Program-made: the position numbers and the translations under genes
In this document: positions 1 through 12,023 of the stretch, in pieces
Position numbering within the stretch: position 1 is the first letter of the stretch
Layout: the number at the start of each line of letters is the position of its first letter
Notes under the pieces: generated by a model
The model's database searches: none
Told to the model about the DNA's origin: nothing
The model's input: the letters and a program-made list of their open reading frames with translations, nothing else
NCBI GenBank assembly: GCA_963383645.1
Contig: OY726557.1
Span: forward strand, 151,398,860-151,462,859
Length of the DNA stretch: 64,000 nucleotides
Direction: 5' to 3'
Origin: Muscardinus avellanarius
Taxonomy: Eukaryota; Chordata; Mammalia; Rodentia; Gliridae

Positions 1-1337
1 CAGACATTGATAAAATACATCTTTGTGAACTCATCTCTGCTGCCTAGCTTGGAAATTCATTTGTACTATGGGAATTGTTAGAAATTTATCCATTTCCCCA
101 ATAAATATAAACAAAGATAAATGGTAAAAATGTGTTGTTTTTATGCCAGACACATCTGAGTAACCATATCATCCACATCCCAGAAGTGATCAAATTTGTA
201 CTTAAAATGTATTAAGACCACAAAACTATCTAATAAAAAACCAAGTGACCAAACTAAAGACACTTGACTTTTAGGAAAACAACAAGATAAAAGCTGGGAA
301 ACTGAGAATACCAAATGGGTGTGAAGAATGCTTTAATTTTAAATTTCTGTTATTACTGTGGGCCCTCAAAACACAACGATGGCTGTACTGAGAGTGGGCA
401 GTGGGCCCAGATTTACTGCTCACTTATCAAGCCCGTGTTTGTTGTGCAAGTGTTATTTATAGAGTCACATGCTAGAGGCTGTGCTCAAACCAGCTAAACC
501 TACACGCTTAATTGACTCTAGGAACAATGAGACATTGTTCAATCTAATCCTGCTATGAGCTACATTCCTAAGCCATAACCATATGCTCTTGACATTCGTA
601 TAAATCTTTCATGGACTACTTCTAGAATCTTCAAAAGTTCAGAGATATGCCCATATTGAAATCCCTTAGGATGAGACAACTTACACACTTTGCCTCTATG
701 GCAACAGTCCCTGTAGCACCTTATAGAAATAAAAAACTGAAATCAAAATCTAAATGACTTGGCTATCAGTAAAGACTATGAAAAATAAGTTAAAATTAGG
801 AACAAATATGAAAAGAAATATATAAAAACAAATGTGACAACTGACTATACTCTGCAAATTTCACACCACATTGTAATCTGACTTTATAGCCTTAGGTTAA
901 ATAAAATTAATATTTACTCCCAAATTAAAAGTCCATTTAAGCATAATTTAATGATGTTGCCATTTAAGTGCAGCATACCCATATATATCTCCCACTGAGA
1001 ATTATTACTCTCTAGGGAAGAAATGAGGATGGAAGAGTTGTTTAAGGAAATCAAGGTGGCTCCCCGAGACACAATTCTCTTCATCCTGCACCCAAGTGGC
1101 CTTTTCCTGAAGTGATGGTCAACACTGTTCTTTTCATAATGCTATGACTAAGATCACGTCTCCCCAAAACTGTATTTCTTTATTTATGATATAAAAAAAT
1201 GACACATCATTGTAGTCTGAAGAGAAGAAAATTCAGAATTCAACTTTCTTCATTCCCTACAATAAGGTCTCCATAGCACCTTTTAGAAAGAAGAGTCACC
1301 TTAGAGGAAAATGAAAGAAATTAAAAAAAAAAAAAAA
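1..1337. other. Unique intron sequence
   Basis: AT-rich, no recognised repeat or coding potential. Confidence 0.6.
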
Positions 1338-1482
1338 ACAGGGATGGGGAAGGAAGGGGGTAGGGGGTGGGAATTGGGTAGGGGCTAAATGGGCAATGTG
1401 TACATGTATGCCCACACAAGTTTTTTATCCCAATATGATGTATGAATACAATGCACCAATAAAAATTTATTTAAAAAACGCT
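1338..1482 (+). mobile_element. 5'-truncated L1 3' end
   Basis: G-rich GGGTAGGGGGTGGG tract, GGCAATGTGTACATGTATG, GATGTATGAATACAATGC and A-rich end; same family as 42690-42850. Confidence 0.75.
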
Positions 1483-1542
1483 CTGAGAAATTTTACGTCT
1501 CAGAAAGTCTACTATAGTTATTAATTCAAAATGTGACCCACA

Positions 1543-1922
1543 AACTGGGAATGGTGGCACATGCTTATAATCCCAATACTTGGGAGGCTGAGACAGAAGG
1601 ATATGTGATAAGGCCAGCCTCAGCTACTTAATGAGGCCCTCTGCAACTGAGTGAGACCCTGTTTCAAAAACAAAGAGGGAGGCTGAGACCTGGAGGATCA
1701 CGGTTCGCGGACAGCCTCAGCTACTTAGTGAGGCCCTCTGCAACTCAGTGAGACCCGGTTTCAAAATAAAGAATAAAAAATAGGGCAGGGGGTGTAGCTC
1801 AGAGGTCAAATGCCCCTGGGTTCCATCCCCAGACCCGCAAAAAAAAAAAAAAAAGAATAAAAAAGCAGGCTAGGGATGTAGCTCCGAGGTAGAATGCCCA
1901 TGGGTTCAATCCCTAACACCTC

Positions 1923-1938
<16 letters not shown>
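1543..1938 (+). mobile_element. SINE type 4 with a type 3 SINE inserted in it
   Basis: Outer B1 half 1543-1672, inner type 3 copy about 1673-1853 (ends CCCAGACCCGC then A-run), outer ID tail 1866-1921. Confidence 0.85.
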
Positions 1939-1943
<5 letters not shown>

Positions 1944-1953
<10 letters not shown>

Positions 1954-2120
1954 GAGACAGGAGGATGACAGGTTTGAAGTCAACCGTATCAAGTAGTGAG
2001 GCTCTCATCAACCTAATGAAATCCTGTTTCAAAATAAAAATAATATTGAGCTGGGGGTGTACGTCAAAGGTAGAATGTTCCTGGGTCCAATCCCAATAAC
2101 CCTCCCAACCCACCCCCCAC
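1944..2120 (+). mobile_element. SINE type 4, 5'-truncated
   Basis: Starts inside the B1 half after a GA-run; ID half has GCTGGGGGTGTACGTCAAAG. Confidence 0.75.
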
Positions 2121-2163
2121 ACAAAATGTGGCCCTCAAACACCATGCATCAATGTTACCTGGG

Positions 2164-2245
2164 AGGGTCTGGGTATAAGCTCAGTGGTAGAACACTTGCC
2201 TAGCATTTCTAAGTATGATCCCCAGCACCCCTACCCCCACCACGA
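2164..2245 (+). mobile_element. Standalone ID element
   Basis: TAAGCTCAGTGGTAGAACAC, TTGCCTAGCATT and GATCCCCAGCACC, tRNA-Ala-like. Confidence 0.8.
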
Positions 2246-2289
2246 AATTATCAGAGAGATGTATTAGCTACTGAGTATTTTAAAATAAG

Positions 2290-2475
2290 GAGCTGGGTGT
2301 ACTAGTGCATGCTTGTAATCCCAGCACTTGTGAGGCTGAGGCAGGAGAATCACAGGTTCGAGGCCAGTCTCAGCAACTTAGTGATGCCCTTGCAACTTAG
2401 TGAGAAATAGGGCTGGGGATGTAGCTTGAAGGCAGAATGCTAGTGGGTTCCATTCCAAATACCCGCCCCCACACA
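2290..2475 (+). mobile_element. SINE type 4
   Basis: B1-like start GAGCTGGGTGTACTAGTGC, ID half GGCTGGGGATGTAGCTTG. Confidence 0.8.
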
Positions 2476-2654
2476 AATAATATTAATAGAACAATCAACC
2501 TAGCCATTTTAAATATTCTCTCACAATCTGACAACCTTCTATACAATATTTATTTACTCAAAAATTTAGGCATTCAACCCTCAAAAAATGGGTCTTGTAG
2601 TCCACTGTTTTGTTTAAACTGATATTTATACAAATACATTTAAATACACAAATT

Positions 2655-2850
2655 TAGCTGGGCCTGGTGGCGCACGCTTGTAATCCCCGCACTTGGGAGG
2701 CGGGGACAGGAGGATGGCGCGGGTTTGAAGCCAGCCTTGCTGGCTTAAGAGACCGTTTCCAAATAAAAATATAAAATAGGTCTGGGAGTGTAGCCCATAG
2801 ATAGAAGGGTTTCCAGGAACCCCAGTGCCACCAAAAACAAAACAAATAAA
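2655..2850 (+). mobile_element. SINE type 1
   Basis: Shortened B1 middle (CCAGCCTTGCTGGCTTAAG) and TTTCCAGGAACCCCAG tail. Confidence 0.9.
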
Positions 2851-3489
2851 TATATACAAATTTAAATGAAACTACTACAGATCAAATAAAGAACAACAAA
2901 GTTAAAGACCTTGGTGATATTTTCCTTACATTTTACAATGCTCCAGCTAGGGATAAAGGAAAACAGCCCTGCACAGACGAGAGTACAACTCTGAACTCAT
3001 GTGCCAAGACATGACTTAGGCCTCAGGCCCTCACCCAAGGATTAGAAGGAAGACAGACAGGTTTAGGCAGTCAAATAATGCTACAATCAGCTTTCTGCAG
3101 CCATATCAGACACCATAGCTTCCAAATAAGGATTTGTTTGGGCCACTGCAAGGTAATCAGTAATATTTAGCTATAACCCTGCTACCACATTCACTACATA
3201 TTTATGACTACACTCAAGTTTTCAAACATTATTACTACAACATGGCTTCAGCCACCCAAAATTAATACACCACCCCAAATTAATACAGGATGAGCCTAAT
3301 TTTCTGGAAACATTACACAAATAAAAAACCACTAAGATGATAGCCCCAAGAAAATCCATACTAAATACTGCTGAGCAAAGGAGGCAAATGGCCCTCACCA
3401 AACTAAAGCAGACATGACATGTTTAACATGAATGACTGCTGACAACCTACAGGCCATTTTGACAAAAATAATATAAACAATAAAAGAAT

Positions 3490-3770
3490 CTTGGATTTTT
3501 TTTAATTCTTTATTTTCAATAATACCTGATATAACACTACAAAAATAAAATACTTCTGGGCCCCCCCCTCCCCCAGTACTAGGGATAGAACCCAGGGGCT
3601 TTCTACCTCCGAGTTATACTCCCAGTCCAATTTTTTATTCTTTATATTGAAACAGGGTCGCACTGAGTTGCAAAGGGCCTCACTAAGTAAGGCTGTCCTC
3701 TATCCACAATCCTCCTGTCTCAGCCTCCCAAATGCTGAGATTATAAGTGTGTGCCACCACACCCATAAAC
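3490..3770 (-). mobile_element. SINE type 4
   Basis: Antisense ID (CAGTACTAGGGATAGAACCC) then antisense B1 ending GTGCCACCACACCC. Confidence 0.8.
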
Positions 3771-4084
3771 TATTTCTAATAATCTAAAATGATTCCTATC
3801 GAAGTTAACAAAGTAGCTTGAGAAAAAGTAACTTTTATATATGCTATACTACATCTTTAGGATGAAAAGATATATGTATATCAAACCATGAGAGAGAGTT
3901 CCTATACAAATAAAAAGTCATTACTTTGTCTTAACTGTTCATTAAATAGTATGTAATTTTTTTTATTTGATGCTTCATTATTAGATATCACTTTAAGAAA
4001 TGTTATTTGGATAACTTTAAATTTTTGATAATGCCTTCAGGCATTCCACAATCAGAAGAGAAAACAGGACACTAGTGGAAAGGC

Positions 4085-4200
4085 AAGAGATTACTTAACT
4101 TGGGAAATAAATTACCTAACCTCAGGCAAGTGGCCTCAGCTTTAGCAGCTGTGATATATGACAGTCACATTAAACAAGAATAAATACCTCACACAGAGAC
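4085..4200 (+). mobile_element. Possible MIR fragment
   Basis: TTACCTAACCTCAGGCAAG and AATAAATACCTCACAC look like a decayed MIR middle. Confidence 0.35.
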
Positions 4201-4236
4201 TGCTTGCTGTGCTAAAACAAAGCATTCTACTCATAC

Positions 4237-4240
<4 letters not shown>

Positions 4241-4286
<46 letters not shown>

Positions 4287-4330
4287 TATTGGGAATTGAA
4301 CTCAGGGGAGGTCTATATTCTACACTCCTA
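4241..4330. repeat. TG repeat (4241-4285) with ID fragment
   Basis: About 22 TG units followed by ATTGGGAATTGAACTCAGG, an antisense ID start. Confidence 0.85.
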
Positions 4331-4935
4331 GCTCCCCTCTTTTGGCCATTTAGTATGCTTTGTATTGTAGGATATAAGACTAACCTCCCACCTATAGAAT
4401 GTCGAGCTGACACCCAAGACAGTCGTAGCCTTCCATAATCCAACATCCCACTATTTCCTGGTTATACAAAAAAAAAAAAAAAAAAAAAAACAGCAAATGG
4501 TTTCACCTTTAAAAAAAAGAATCATTTACACTTAAAAAATGAAAGGTGGGACTCCTTCTTAAAAATGTTTCTAGAGCTACTAAAAAAAAAGCTTACATTT
4601 ACAAAATAGTTGATAAAAAATATTTTTCTGGATTGTACCAGAAAGAAGACAGGGACCCACTGGGCTTCATCAGAAGCTAGACTCTCCTCTCTTTTAGTTT
4701 CTCCGTTTTCTGCAGGCAAGTCTTTAGTATTTTGGTTAGCCAATTCGGACTGCTTTCCCTCTGCTCCCCTCTTCTCTTTTGTTTGCACTTCTTTGTCCAA
4801 AAATGTATCCTTTCCCATTGCCTTCTTGGGCTTCATTTTGCATGAGCAGGTTTAGTTGACAACCAAGCAATCTCCCCTTGGGTCTTCCTTCCTCGCCCCT
4901 TGAGCAAGGCTGACCTTCCCATTGGGCCTTCCTAA
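4300..4935 (-). pseudogene. HMGN1: HMGN1 processed pseudogene
   Basis: Reading the minus strand, 4935 to about 4655 follows the HMGN1 coding sequence without introns. Conserved stretches include the nucleosome-binding-region end (LSTKPA-like) and KKAMGKD, VQTKEKRGAEGKQ, ANQNTKDLPAENGETK and EESLASDEA. HMGN proteins are small chromatin proteins that bind nucleosomes and loosen higher-order packing. The copy is dead: the N-terminal part is frameshifted with short deletions, and the true C-terminus plus stop is deleted, so the frame runs into 3'UTR. The remaining sequence down to about 4300 matches the HMGN1 3'UTR, including an expanded T-run (4469-4491 as A on plus). The 3' end is interrupted by an ID fragment and a TG repeat. 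It sits antisense to nothing, on the same strand as YAP1, inside intron 2. Confidence 0.9.
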
Positions 4936-4967
4936 ACTGCACTGTCTTGCTCCTCCTGTGGCTCCTT

Positions 4968-5083
4968 ATTTATTTATGGAACATAGTCTCAGTAAGTTCT
5001 GAGGCTGGTCTGGAACCTGTGATCCTCCTTATTTCAGCTTCCCAAGTACTGGGATTATAGATGTGCACCACCATGCCTGGCTT
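4968..5083 (-). mobile_element. B1-like monomer
   Basis: Antisense: ATCCTCCTTATTTCAGC, CCAAGTACTGGGATTATAG, CACCACCATGCCTGGC; no ID half. Confidence 0.75.
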
Positions 5084-5479
5084 CATCCAACCATTTTTTA
5101 AGTAAATAATGTAGTACCAAAGTAAATAAAGTAGTACCTGATATCAACACTGTTCAGTCTTTGGGCTCAAATTTAGTTAACAAACCTGGAACCATATCCA
5201 TTGTGTATTTATGGCTACATTCAAGCTTCCCACATTTTCAATACAACTGGGCTTTAACAAATTATAAATATGTAACAAGTTAACATACAGTGATAGAACC
5301 ATTCAGCTAAATTAAAGTTACTGGTAATAATAAATAAATGAATATGTTTTATACAGAACTACTACTATAGACATTCAGATGGTTTTCTGGGCCTATTTCA
5401 TATGCAAGTGGTAGTGGAATTTATTCATTCAAGGCCAAGTAGTCACCCACCATTCTTCCATCCATTGAATTCTCTTTGA

Positions 5480-5525
5480 TCCTGCCTACCTGCCTGCCTG
5501 CCTGCCTGCCTTTAAAAAAAAAAAA
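5480..5525. repeat. CCTG repeat and A-run
   Basis: About seven CCTG/CCTA units followed by 13 A. Confidence 0.85.
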
Positions 5526-5669
5526 ATGAAGGTTAAACACTCTTCCAAACAAGGCTTACAGGACTGGCTTAGAATAATTAGCAGTCTATCAAAACTATAT
5601 TATAAAGAGATTAAATATCTCCTTTATGTTTCCTATGAGTTTTACATATTCATTAAAAAAGACAGAGGG

Positions 5670-5754
5670 AGAGAAAGCAAGACAGCATGGTACATGTCTG
5701 TAATCCCAGCTTCTCTGGGTGGCAGAGGAAAGAGGATTCTAAGTCATTTCACAA

Positions 5755-5797
<43 letters not shown>

Positions 5798-6098
5798 TTG
5801 CAGTACTGAGAATTGAGCCCAGGGGCATTCTACTTCTGAGTTACACCCCCAGCCCTATTTTTCTTTATTTCAAAACAGGGTCTCATTAAATTGCAGAGGG
5901 TCTCACTCAGTAAGTAGCTGGAGATGGCCACGGCCCTGGGATCCTTTTGTCTTAGCCTCCCAAGTACTGGGATAGTGAGTGAGGTCCTCTGCAACTTAGT
6001 GAGACCCTGTTTCCAAATAAGAAACAAAATCTGGCTGGGGGAGGGGGTATATCTTGGCTCAATCCCCAGCACCAAAAAAAAAAAAAAAAAAAAAAAAG
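5670..6098. mobile_element. Inverted SINE cluster around an ATT repeat
   Basis: Plus B1 start 5670-5750, ATT repeat 5756-5795, minus SINE 5797-5972, then plus SINE part 5972-6098 with a 24-base A-tail. The minus and plus halves face each other and could pair. Confidence 0.75.
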
Positions 6099-6102
6099 GG
6101 GG

Positions 6103-6335
6103 CACCATGCCCAGCTTGCAAGATTTTTATTTTAACAACAACAAAAAAAGCTAGGTGTGGTGGTGTACGCTTGTAATCCCCAAGCTTGGAAGGCGGAGAA
6201 GGTTCGAATGCCACCATGCCTGGCTTGCAAGATTTTTTATTTTAACAACAACAAAAAAAGCTAGGTATGGTGGCGTCCGCTTGTAATCCCCAAACTTGTA
6301 ATCCCCAAGCTTGGAAGGCGGAGAAAGTTCGAAGC
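6103..6335 (+). repeat. Tandem duplication of SINE flank plus SINE start
   Basis: CACCATGCCCAGCTTGCAAG at 6103 recurs (with one change) at 6212; period 109. Both units carry the CAACAACAAAAAAAGCTAGG junction, so the unit spans flank and SINE 5' end. The second unit has a further repeat of CTTGTAATCCCCAA. Confidence 0.85.
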
Positions 6336-6445
6336 CAGCCACTGGCTTAAGAGGCCCTGTTTCCAAATAAAACCTATAAAATAGGTCTGAGAGTGTAGCC
6401 CAGAGGTAGACGGGCTTCCAGGAACCGCAGTACCACCAAAAAAAA
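6262..6445 (+). mobile_element. SINE type 1
   Basis: CCAGCCACTGGCTTAAGAGG middle, CTTCCAGGAACCGCAG tail, A-run. Confidence 0.85.
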
Positions 6446-6454
6446 AAAAAGAGG

Positions 6455-6515
6455 GAGCAGAGAGTATAGCTCAATAGTAGAGGACACCTGGGATCATGTC
6501 CCAGTAATGGGTGGG
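6455..6515 (+). mobile_element. ID fragment
   Basis: GAGTATAGCTCAATAGTAG and GATCATGTCCCAGTA. Confidence 0.55.
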
Positions 6516-7007
6516 GTAGAGACAGAAAGGGAGAGACAGAAAGCATAAGAAAATTACTTGGTAAATTCCGTAGTTCACCAGAATGAGAACATTTGTTCAT
6601 GCTGAAAACCAGGATTCAATTTATTTTCTATAAATTGCAACTAAAATATGATCCTGTCACAAATAAAATTACAGCTCTCTTCTTTGAACCTTTCAAGTAT
6701 ATGACTATGAAATTCAATTATACTATGAAATACATTATCACCTTCTTGAAGGGACTTTTATGGATACTGGTAGAAAATGCTACAAAAATCAGTCATGATG
6801 TTTAAAGAGAAATAAATAAAAAGGTTATATTATAAACACCAAGTATTAGGGACAGCCTATATGAACCAAGCTGGCAGTTTGGATCCTCAATCTTATATGA
6901 AGCTTTAAGGATCAAAGGGCACAGGTTTCTGTTTCTTAGAATTTTTTTCTTTTTTAAGAGTTCCTTTGTATGGAGAGGTTTCTCTAGCCTCCTAATTAAA
7001 ATGCTAA

Positions 7008-7315
7008 ACACTTGTAATTCTAGCTACCCCTGAGACTAAGGTAGGAGGATTCCAAATTTGAGGCCAGCCTTACCAATTTAGTAAGAGCCTATCTCTCAAA
7101 GCAAAAAGAAAAAGGGCAGCTGGGAGGGAAGACCCAGGCCTGTAATCCAAATAGTTGGGAGGCTGAGACAAGAGGATCTTAGATTCTAGGACAGTCCCAG
7201 CAGGTAGTGATATTCTCAGCAACCTGGCAAGATCCTGTTTAAAAACAAAAAATAAAAAGGGATGTGAATGTAGCTAAGAGGTAGGATGCCCTTGGGTTCA
7301 ATCCCCAGAACAAGG
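7008..7315 (+). mobile_element. B1 monomer followed by SINE type 4
   Basis: 7008-7115 B1-like only; 7118-7315 B1 plus ID half (GGATGTGAATGTAGCTAAG). Confidence 0.75.
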
Positions 7316-7600
7316 AAAGGAGAGAGGAGGGAAGGGCTGATCATACACCCAGTAGCTTATAAAAAACAAAATCAAGTTTTGGCAATCAAAAAACTTAGTA
7401 AAAAGGCTGTTTATTAAATTGGAAAATGAGTAACTGAGCAGAGGCAAATCTGTTAGGTGTTTCACTGAAACTCCCTTTAAACAACTAAAAAGATTAACAA
7501 CTGAAAAAGAACCATACATTCGAAAAATATCTGATGAGAAGACAAAAATACCTAATTATAAAGACTTCCTTGAATTCTCTGTATCTTTAAAAAATGGAAG

Positions 7601-7975
7601 AGCCAGGTATGGTGGTAACACGCTTGTAATCCCAGTACTTGGATGACTGAAACAGGAGGATCACAAGTTTATGGCTAGCCTCAGATACTTAGTGAGGCCC
7701 TCCACAACTTAATGGGACCCTGTTTCAAAATAAAGAATAAAAAGCTGAGTGTGGTGGTGCAGTTTGTAATCCTAGCATTTGAGCTGAGACAGGAGGATCA
7801 CAGGTTCACAGCCAGCCTCAGCTACTTAGGGCCTCCACAACTTAGTGATACTGTTTCAAATTAAAGAATTAAAAGAAAATAGGGCTGGGGGTATAGCTTG
7901 GAGGCAGAATGACCCTGAGTTCCATCCCCAGTACTGCAATAAATAAATAAACATAAAAAATAAAAATTGAAGAAA
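7601..7975 (+). mobile_element. Two SINEs head to tail
   Basis: 7601-7740 B1 half; 7741-7975 full dimer with ID half GGCTGGGGGTATAGCTTGG. Confidence 0.8.
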
Positions 7976-8339
7976 AAAGTCTCTTTACCAGAGTTTTTAC
8001 AAGATATTTTGCCTACCACAACTTTGGTGGGAAGAGCAATGGGAGAGTGGTAGGACTTGGCAGCAATTTGCCTACTGTTATCAATATATCTATGATATTG
8101 TAGAAAGTTTGGTCACTATTGTTCAAAACTAACATCTAGCTGCTCCACAAGGATGAACTACTAAAATGGTTTAGGGATGGAACAAAGACTAGGCCTGAAA
8201 TTAGAACATCTCAGTCAGTAAAGATGAATTCCAACTGGAGATGTCATTAATATTTGGAAAGATGCTAAAATCCTCAAAATATTAAAAATGCATCATACCT
8301 GAAGGAAAACTTCAACTATCAATCACTATTTCATGTCTC

Positions 8340-8530
8340 TAAGCCTTTGCTCCTACAGTAATTCTTCAATACCTTTTCCACACCCACTGTCTCCTCTCAG
8401 AAGTTTTTGAGGCCAGCTCAAATGCACACTTAGGAAGGCTGGCCTGAGCGCTCCCAGTCTCCACTCGGCCCTACCAGTACTCTCCTGGAAACTTCTTTAC
8501 AGAGCTACCACTACACTTATCAGGGGGTTG
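8340..8530 (+). mobile_element. L2 3' part
   Basis: AGCTCAAATGCACACTTAGG then AGGCTGGCCTGAGCGCTCCC and an ACTACACTTATCA end, as in L2 tails. Confidence 0.6.
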
Positions 8531-8552
8531 TGTATATATGCCACCCCTCTTC

Positions 8553-8605
8553 TGTATTGAGAATTGAACCCAGACATTCTACCTCCAGGCTACACCTATA
8601 GCCCT
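8553..8605 (-). mobile_element. ID fragment
   Basis: TATTGAGAATTGAACCCAG, TACCTCCAGGCTACACC. Confidence 0.6.
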
Positions 8606-8611
8606 TTTTAA

Positions 8612-9390
8612 AAAATACAGACTCTTATTGGTGCACTGTAATCTCACACCATAATAAAGTTCAGAGTGATTGGGACATACATGCACTCAGCACTCCTTCC
8701 CCCACACTACTCCATTCCCTCCCCTTCCCCCTACAAGATATTGAGACTGGCATGAATCATTTTGTTTATGTGCTAGTCTCACTGAAATGTTTCCTTTATC
8801 AAGTCTCCTTTCCAAACCCCCTCAATCACTGAGATTTCTCCTCCTTTATCTGGAGTCCTGCTTATATCCCAATTTATCCCTAGCTTCCACATAACATAAA
8901 TATAACACAATTTTGTTCTTTCTTAGAGCTGAGTAGAATTCTACTGTGTGTATAACCCATAATTTCATAATCTATTCATCTGTTGATGGGCACCTATAGG
9001 CTGGTTCCATAATTTGGCTATTGTGAATTGTGCTGCTATAAATATGAATATGCATATATCACTGTAATATTCTGATTTCACTCCTTTCAGAAAGATACCC
9101 AGGAATGGTATATCTGTATCATACACACTGTGGATCCATTCCCAGTCTTCTAAGGAATTTCACAACAGTTATACTAATTTGCAATTCCACCAACAGTGTA
9201 TGAGTTCCTATTTCCTCATATCCTCAACAGCATTTATTGTTTATAATCCCTTTTTTTTTTTCATGTATGTGTGCGCTGTGCTGGAGATTGAACCCAGTGC
9301 CTTACACACGCTAGGCTCTATTTGAGCCACATCCCAGCACTGTTGTCTGTATTCTTGATGACTGTCATTTTAATTGGGAATAGGTGGAAC
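8612..9390 (-). mobile_element. L1 3' part, split by an ID element
   Basis: On plus it begins TTATTGGTGCACTGTAATC (the L1 3' end in reverse) and runs into antisense ORF2, e.g. CATCTGTTGATGGGCACC, GGCTATTGTGAATTGTGC and ATTCCACCAACAGTG. An ID element at 9250-9340 interrupts it; L1 resumes with TCATTTTAATTGGG. Confidence 0.85.
9250..9340 (-). mobile_element. ID element inserted in L1
   Basis: T-run, then GCTGGAGATTGAACCCAGTG, ACACACGCTAGGCTC and GAGCCACATCCCAGC. L1 resumes beyond it. Confidence 0.85.
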
Positions 9391-9540
9391 CCCCAGACCT
9401 TTTTACACTCTCGTTCAACAAGATTTCACTAGGTTGCTGGGAGTCTCGCTCAGTTGCTAAGTCTGTCCTCGAACCTAAGATACCTCCTATTTCAGCCCTC
9501 CAAGCAATGGGATTACAGGCATGTGCCTCCATAAAGGGCT
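9391..9540 (-). mobile_element. B1-half SINE
   Basis: AGATTTCACTAGGTTGCTGG, CAAGCAATGGGATTACAGG. Confidence 0.7.
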
Positions 9541-9597
9541 ACATATATGCCCTTTAAACCCCACTCTACTGTAAGCTCATTAAGAATGAGAATACTA

Positions 9598-9817
9598 TCC
9601 GGGCGTGGTGGTGCACACTTGTAATCCCAGCATTCGGGAGGGTGAGACCAGAGGATCGCGGTTCGCGGACAGCCTCAGCTATCTAGTGAGGCCCTCTGCA
9701 ACTCAGTGAGACCCGGTTTCAAAATAAAGAATAAAATATAGGGCAGGGGGTGTAGCTCGGAGGTCGAATGCCCCTGGGTTCTACCACCAGACCCGCAAAA
9801 AAAAAAGAAAAAAGAAT
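9598..9817 (+). mobile_element. SINE type 3
   Basis: CATTCGGGAGG, GGTTCGCGGACAGCC and CCAGACCCGC. Target duplication AAGAATGAGAATACT / AAGAATAAGAATACT. Confidence 0.9.
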
Positions 9818-10067
9818 AAGAATACTCCGTGCCTAATATACTGTCATAAATATTTTAAGAACAAAAGAGAACATTCATAAAGTCTTCCTATAGATTTATG
9901 AAGCTCTGTGGAGGTGTGAGGCATTATGACAAAAGTACTAGACTACAGTAAGTATCAAGGCAGAGGATACAGCTAAAGAACTGAAATTTTATTAGTATTA
10001 GGCCAAACTGATTTCTATTACACGAATCATTTTAGATGCATAAAGAAGAAACACACCTTTAACAAGG

Positions 10068-10395
10068 TGTTTTTTTTTTGGTGTTGTTTGCTTGTTTGTT
10101 CTTGTGGTGCTGAGGTTTGTACCCAGGGGCATTCTATCTCCAAGCTATACCTCCAACCCTATTTTTTAGTATGTGTGTGTGGGTCTGGGGATGGAACCCA
10201 GGGGCATTCAACCTCTGATCTACACCCCCTGCCCTACTTTTTATTCTTTATTTTGAAACAGGGTCTCACTAAGTTGCAGAGGGCCTCACTAAGTAGCTGA
10301 GGCTGTTCGCAAACTGCAATCCTCCAGTCTCAGCCTCCCAAATGCTGGGATTACAAGTGTGCACCACCACACCCAGTTTCCCAGTCCTATTTTTA

Positions 10396-10442
<47 letters not shown>

Positions 10443-10785
10443 TACTGGGGGTGGAACCCAGGGGCTTTCAACCTCTAGGCTATACTCCCAGACCTATTTT
10501 TTATATTTTGTTTGAAAACAGGGTCTCACTAGGTTGCTGAGAGCCTCACTAAGTAGCTGAGGCTGGCTTCGAACCTGTGCTATCCTCCTGTCTCAGTCTC
10601 CCAAGTGTGGAGATTAAAAACGTGAGCCACCACACCCGGCTTTAACTCTTATTTTGAAACAGGACCTCACTAAGTTGTGGAGGGCCTCACCAAGTAGCTG
10701 AGGCTGGCCATAAACCAGTAATACTCCTATCTCAGACTCCCAAAGTACTGAGATTACAAGCGTTTACCACCATGCTTGGAACCAA
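10068..10785 (-). mobile_element. Cluster of antisense SINEs with a TG repeat
   Basis: ID half 10068-10165, type 3/4 dimer 10166-10378, TG repeat 10400-10441, type 2 dimer 10442-10641, B1 half 10642-10785. The first and last parts may be one element split by the others. Confidence 0.8.
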
Positions 10786-12010
10786 GAGGGTTTTTATAGG
10801 TTTTATGTAGAAGCCAGTATTTGTTACAACTCAAGATCTCAAAAACATATTCCTGTGACAAATTAGGATAATGACAAACAAAACTGGCTTTTTTCATTTG
10901 ACAGAGGATATACAAATAAGCAACTTGGCAAATAAGCTTCTGTGGTTGGAGCAGGTTAGGAAGCGTAGTAGCAGAAAAAAACTGCTAGTTGGAGCAACCT
11001 CCATGTAAAAGCCATGGAAACCATTAAAACAGAAGAACAAAAGTCCCCAAATCCCTTTCTCCCAATAATCGATGAGGTGTATTTATCTCATAAAACCTTC
11101 TAGTGACTATCCATTAATGATAATTTCTTTTTCAAAATTACAGTAGTTATTATAAGTTACTTATCATCCAAACACTTAATTTCCTAACACTAAGCATAGT
11201 ATTAGGTGCAGGAAAAGCAAAGATGAAAAATAATAGTTCAGTTTTGAGGGATTCTCAAAGACAAGTGTTTGGTATTGCTTATCTCACCAATATATCATCA
11301 ATCTTCACAAATAAACCATTCACTTCTTTTTGTCTATACTGTGCTATGGCACAGAATAATAAACTCAAGTAATTGGTTATGTAGGGGGGGGGAGAATACA
11401 GCAGTCAACTCCCCTGCAGTTTCCCTTCCCACAGTTTCACTGACCTGTGCATCAGCATGGCTCAAAGATCTTCCTTTTGACAGAAGGCCAATAGAGAAAT
11501 TCCCTCTTATTCACAGAATATTATGTTGCACCCCCCTATGGATCCCCGAAACCACATATAGTACTGAACCCTATAATTCAATGCCTTTTATATAGTGACT
11601 AAGCACTTATCACACACAGTGACTGTAACCTGTTTGAGGAACAACAGCAAAACTACCAGGAAATTCTTTTTCCTCAACATTTCTTCAGAAGATTTATTCT
11701 TACCATTAATCTTAGCAACCTCAGCAAATATTTTCTTTCCTTATTAAATCAAGAACTTTCACCTTTTCACTTAAAGGAAATACTTTACATATTCTCTGGC
11801 ATATCTGAATTGTTGATATCAATACTCTTACACTGGAAACCATTATTAAGAAAGGGTTAATGTGAACTATGATGGTCTATCTGGTAACTAAGATGAGAGT
11901 GACTAATGAGCTGGTAGCTCAGAGTGTGGATACAATGAAGGAAGGCAAGACTGTATCTAGGGCAGAAAGGAATAGGACAGCAAGAGATTTCATCATACCA
12001 TTCAGATGGG
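10786..12010. other. Unique intron block
   Basis: No recognised repeat; open frames here resemble no known protein. Confidence 0.55.
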
Positions 12011-12023
12011 CATGCAGAGTGAC

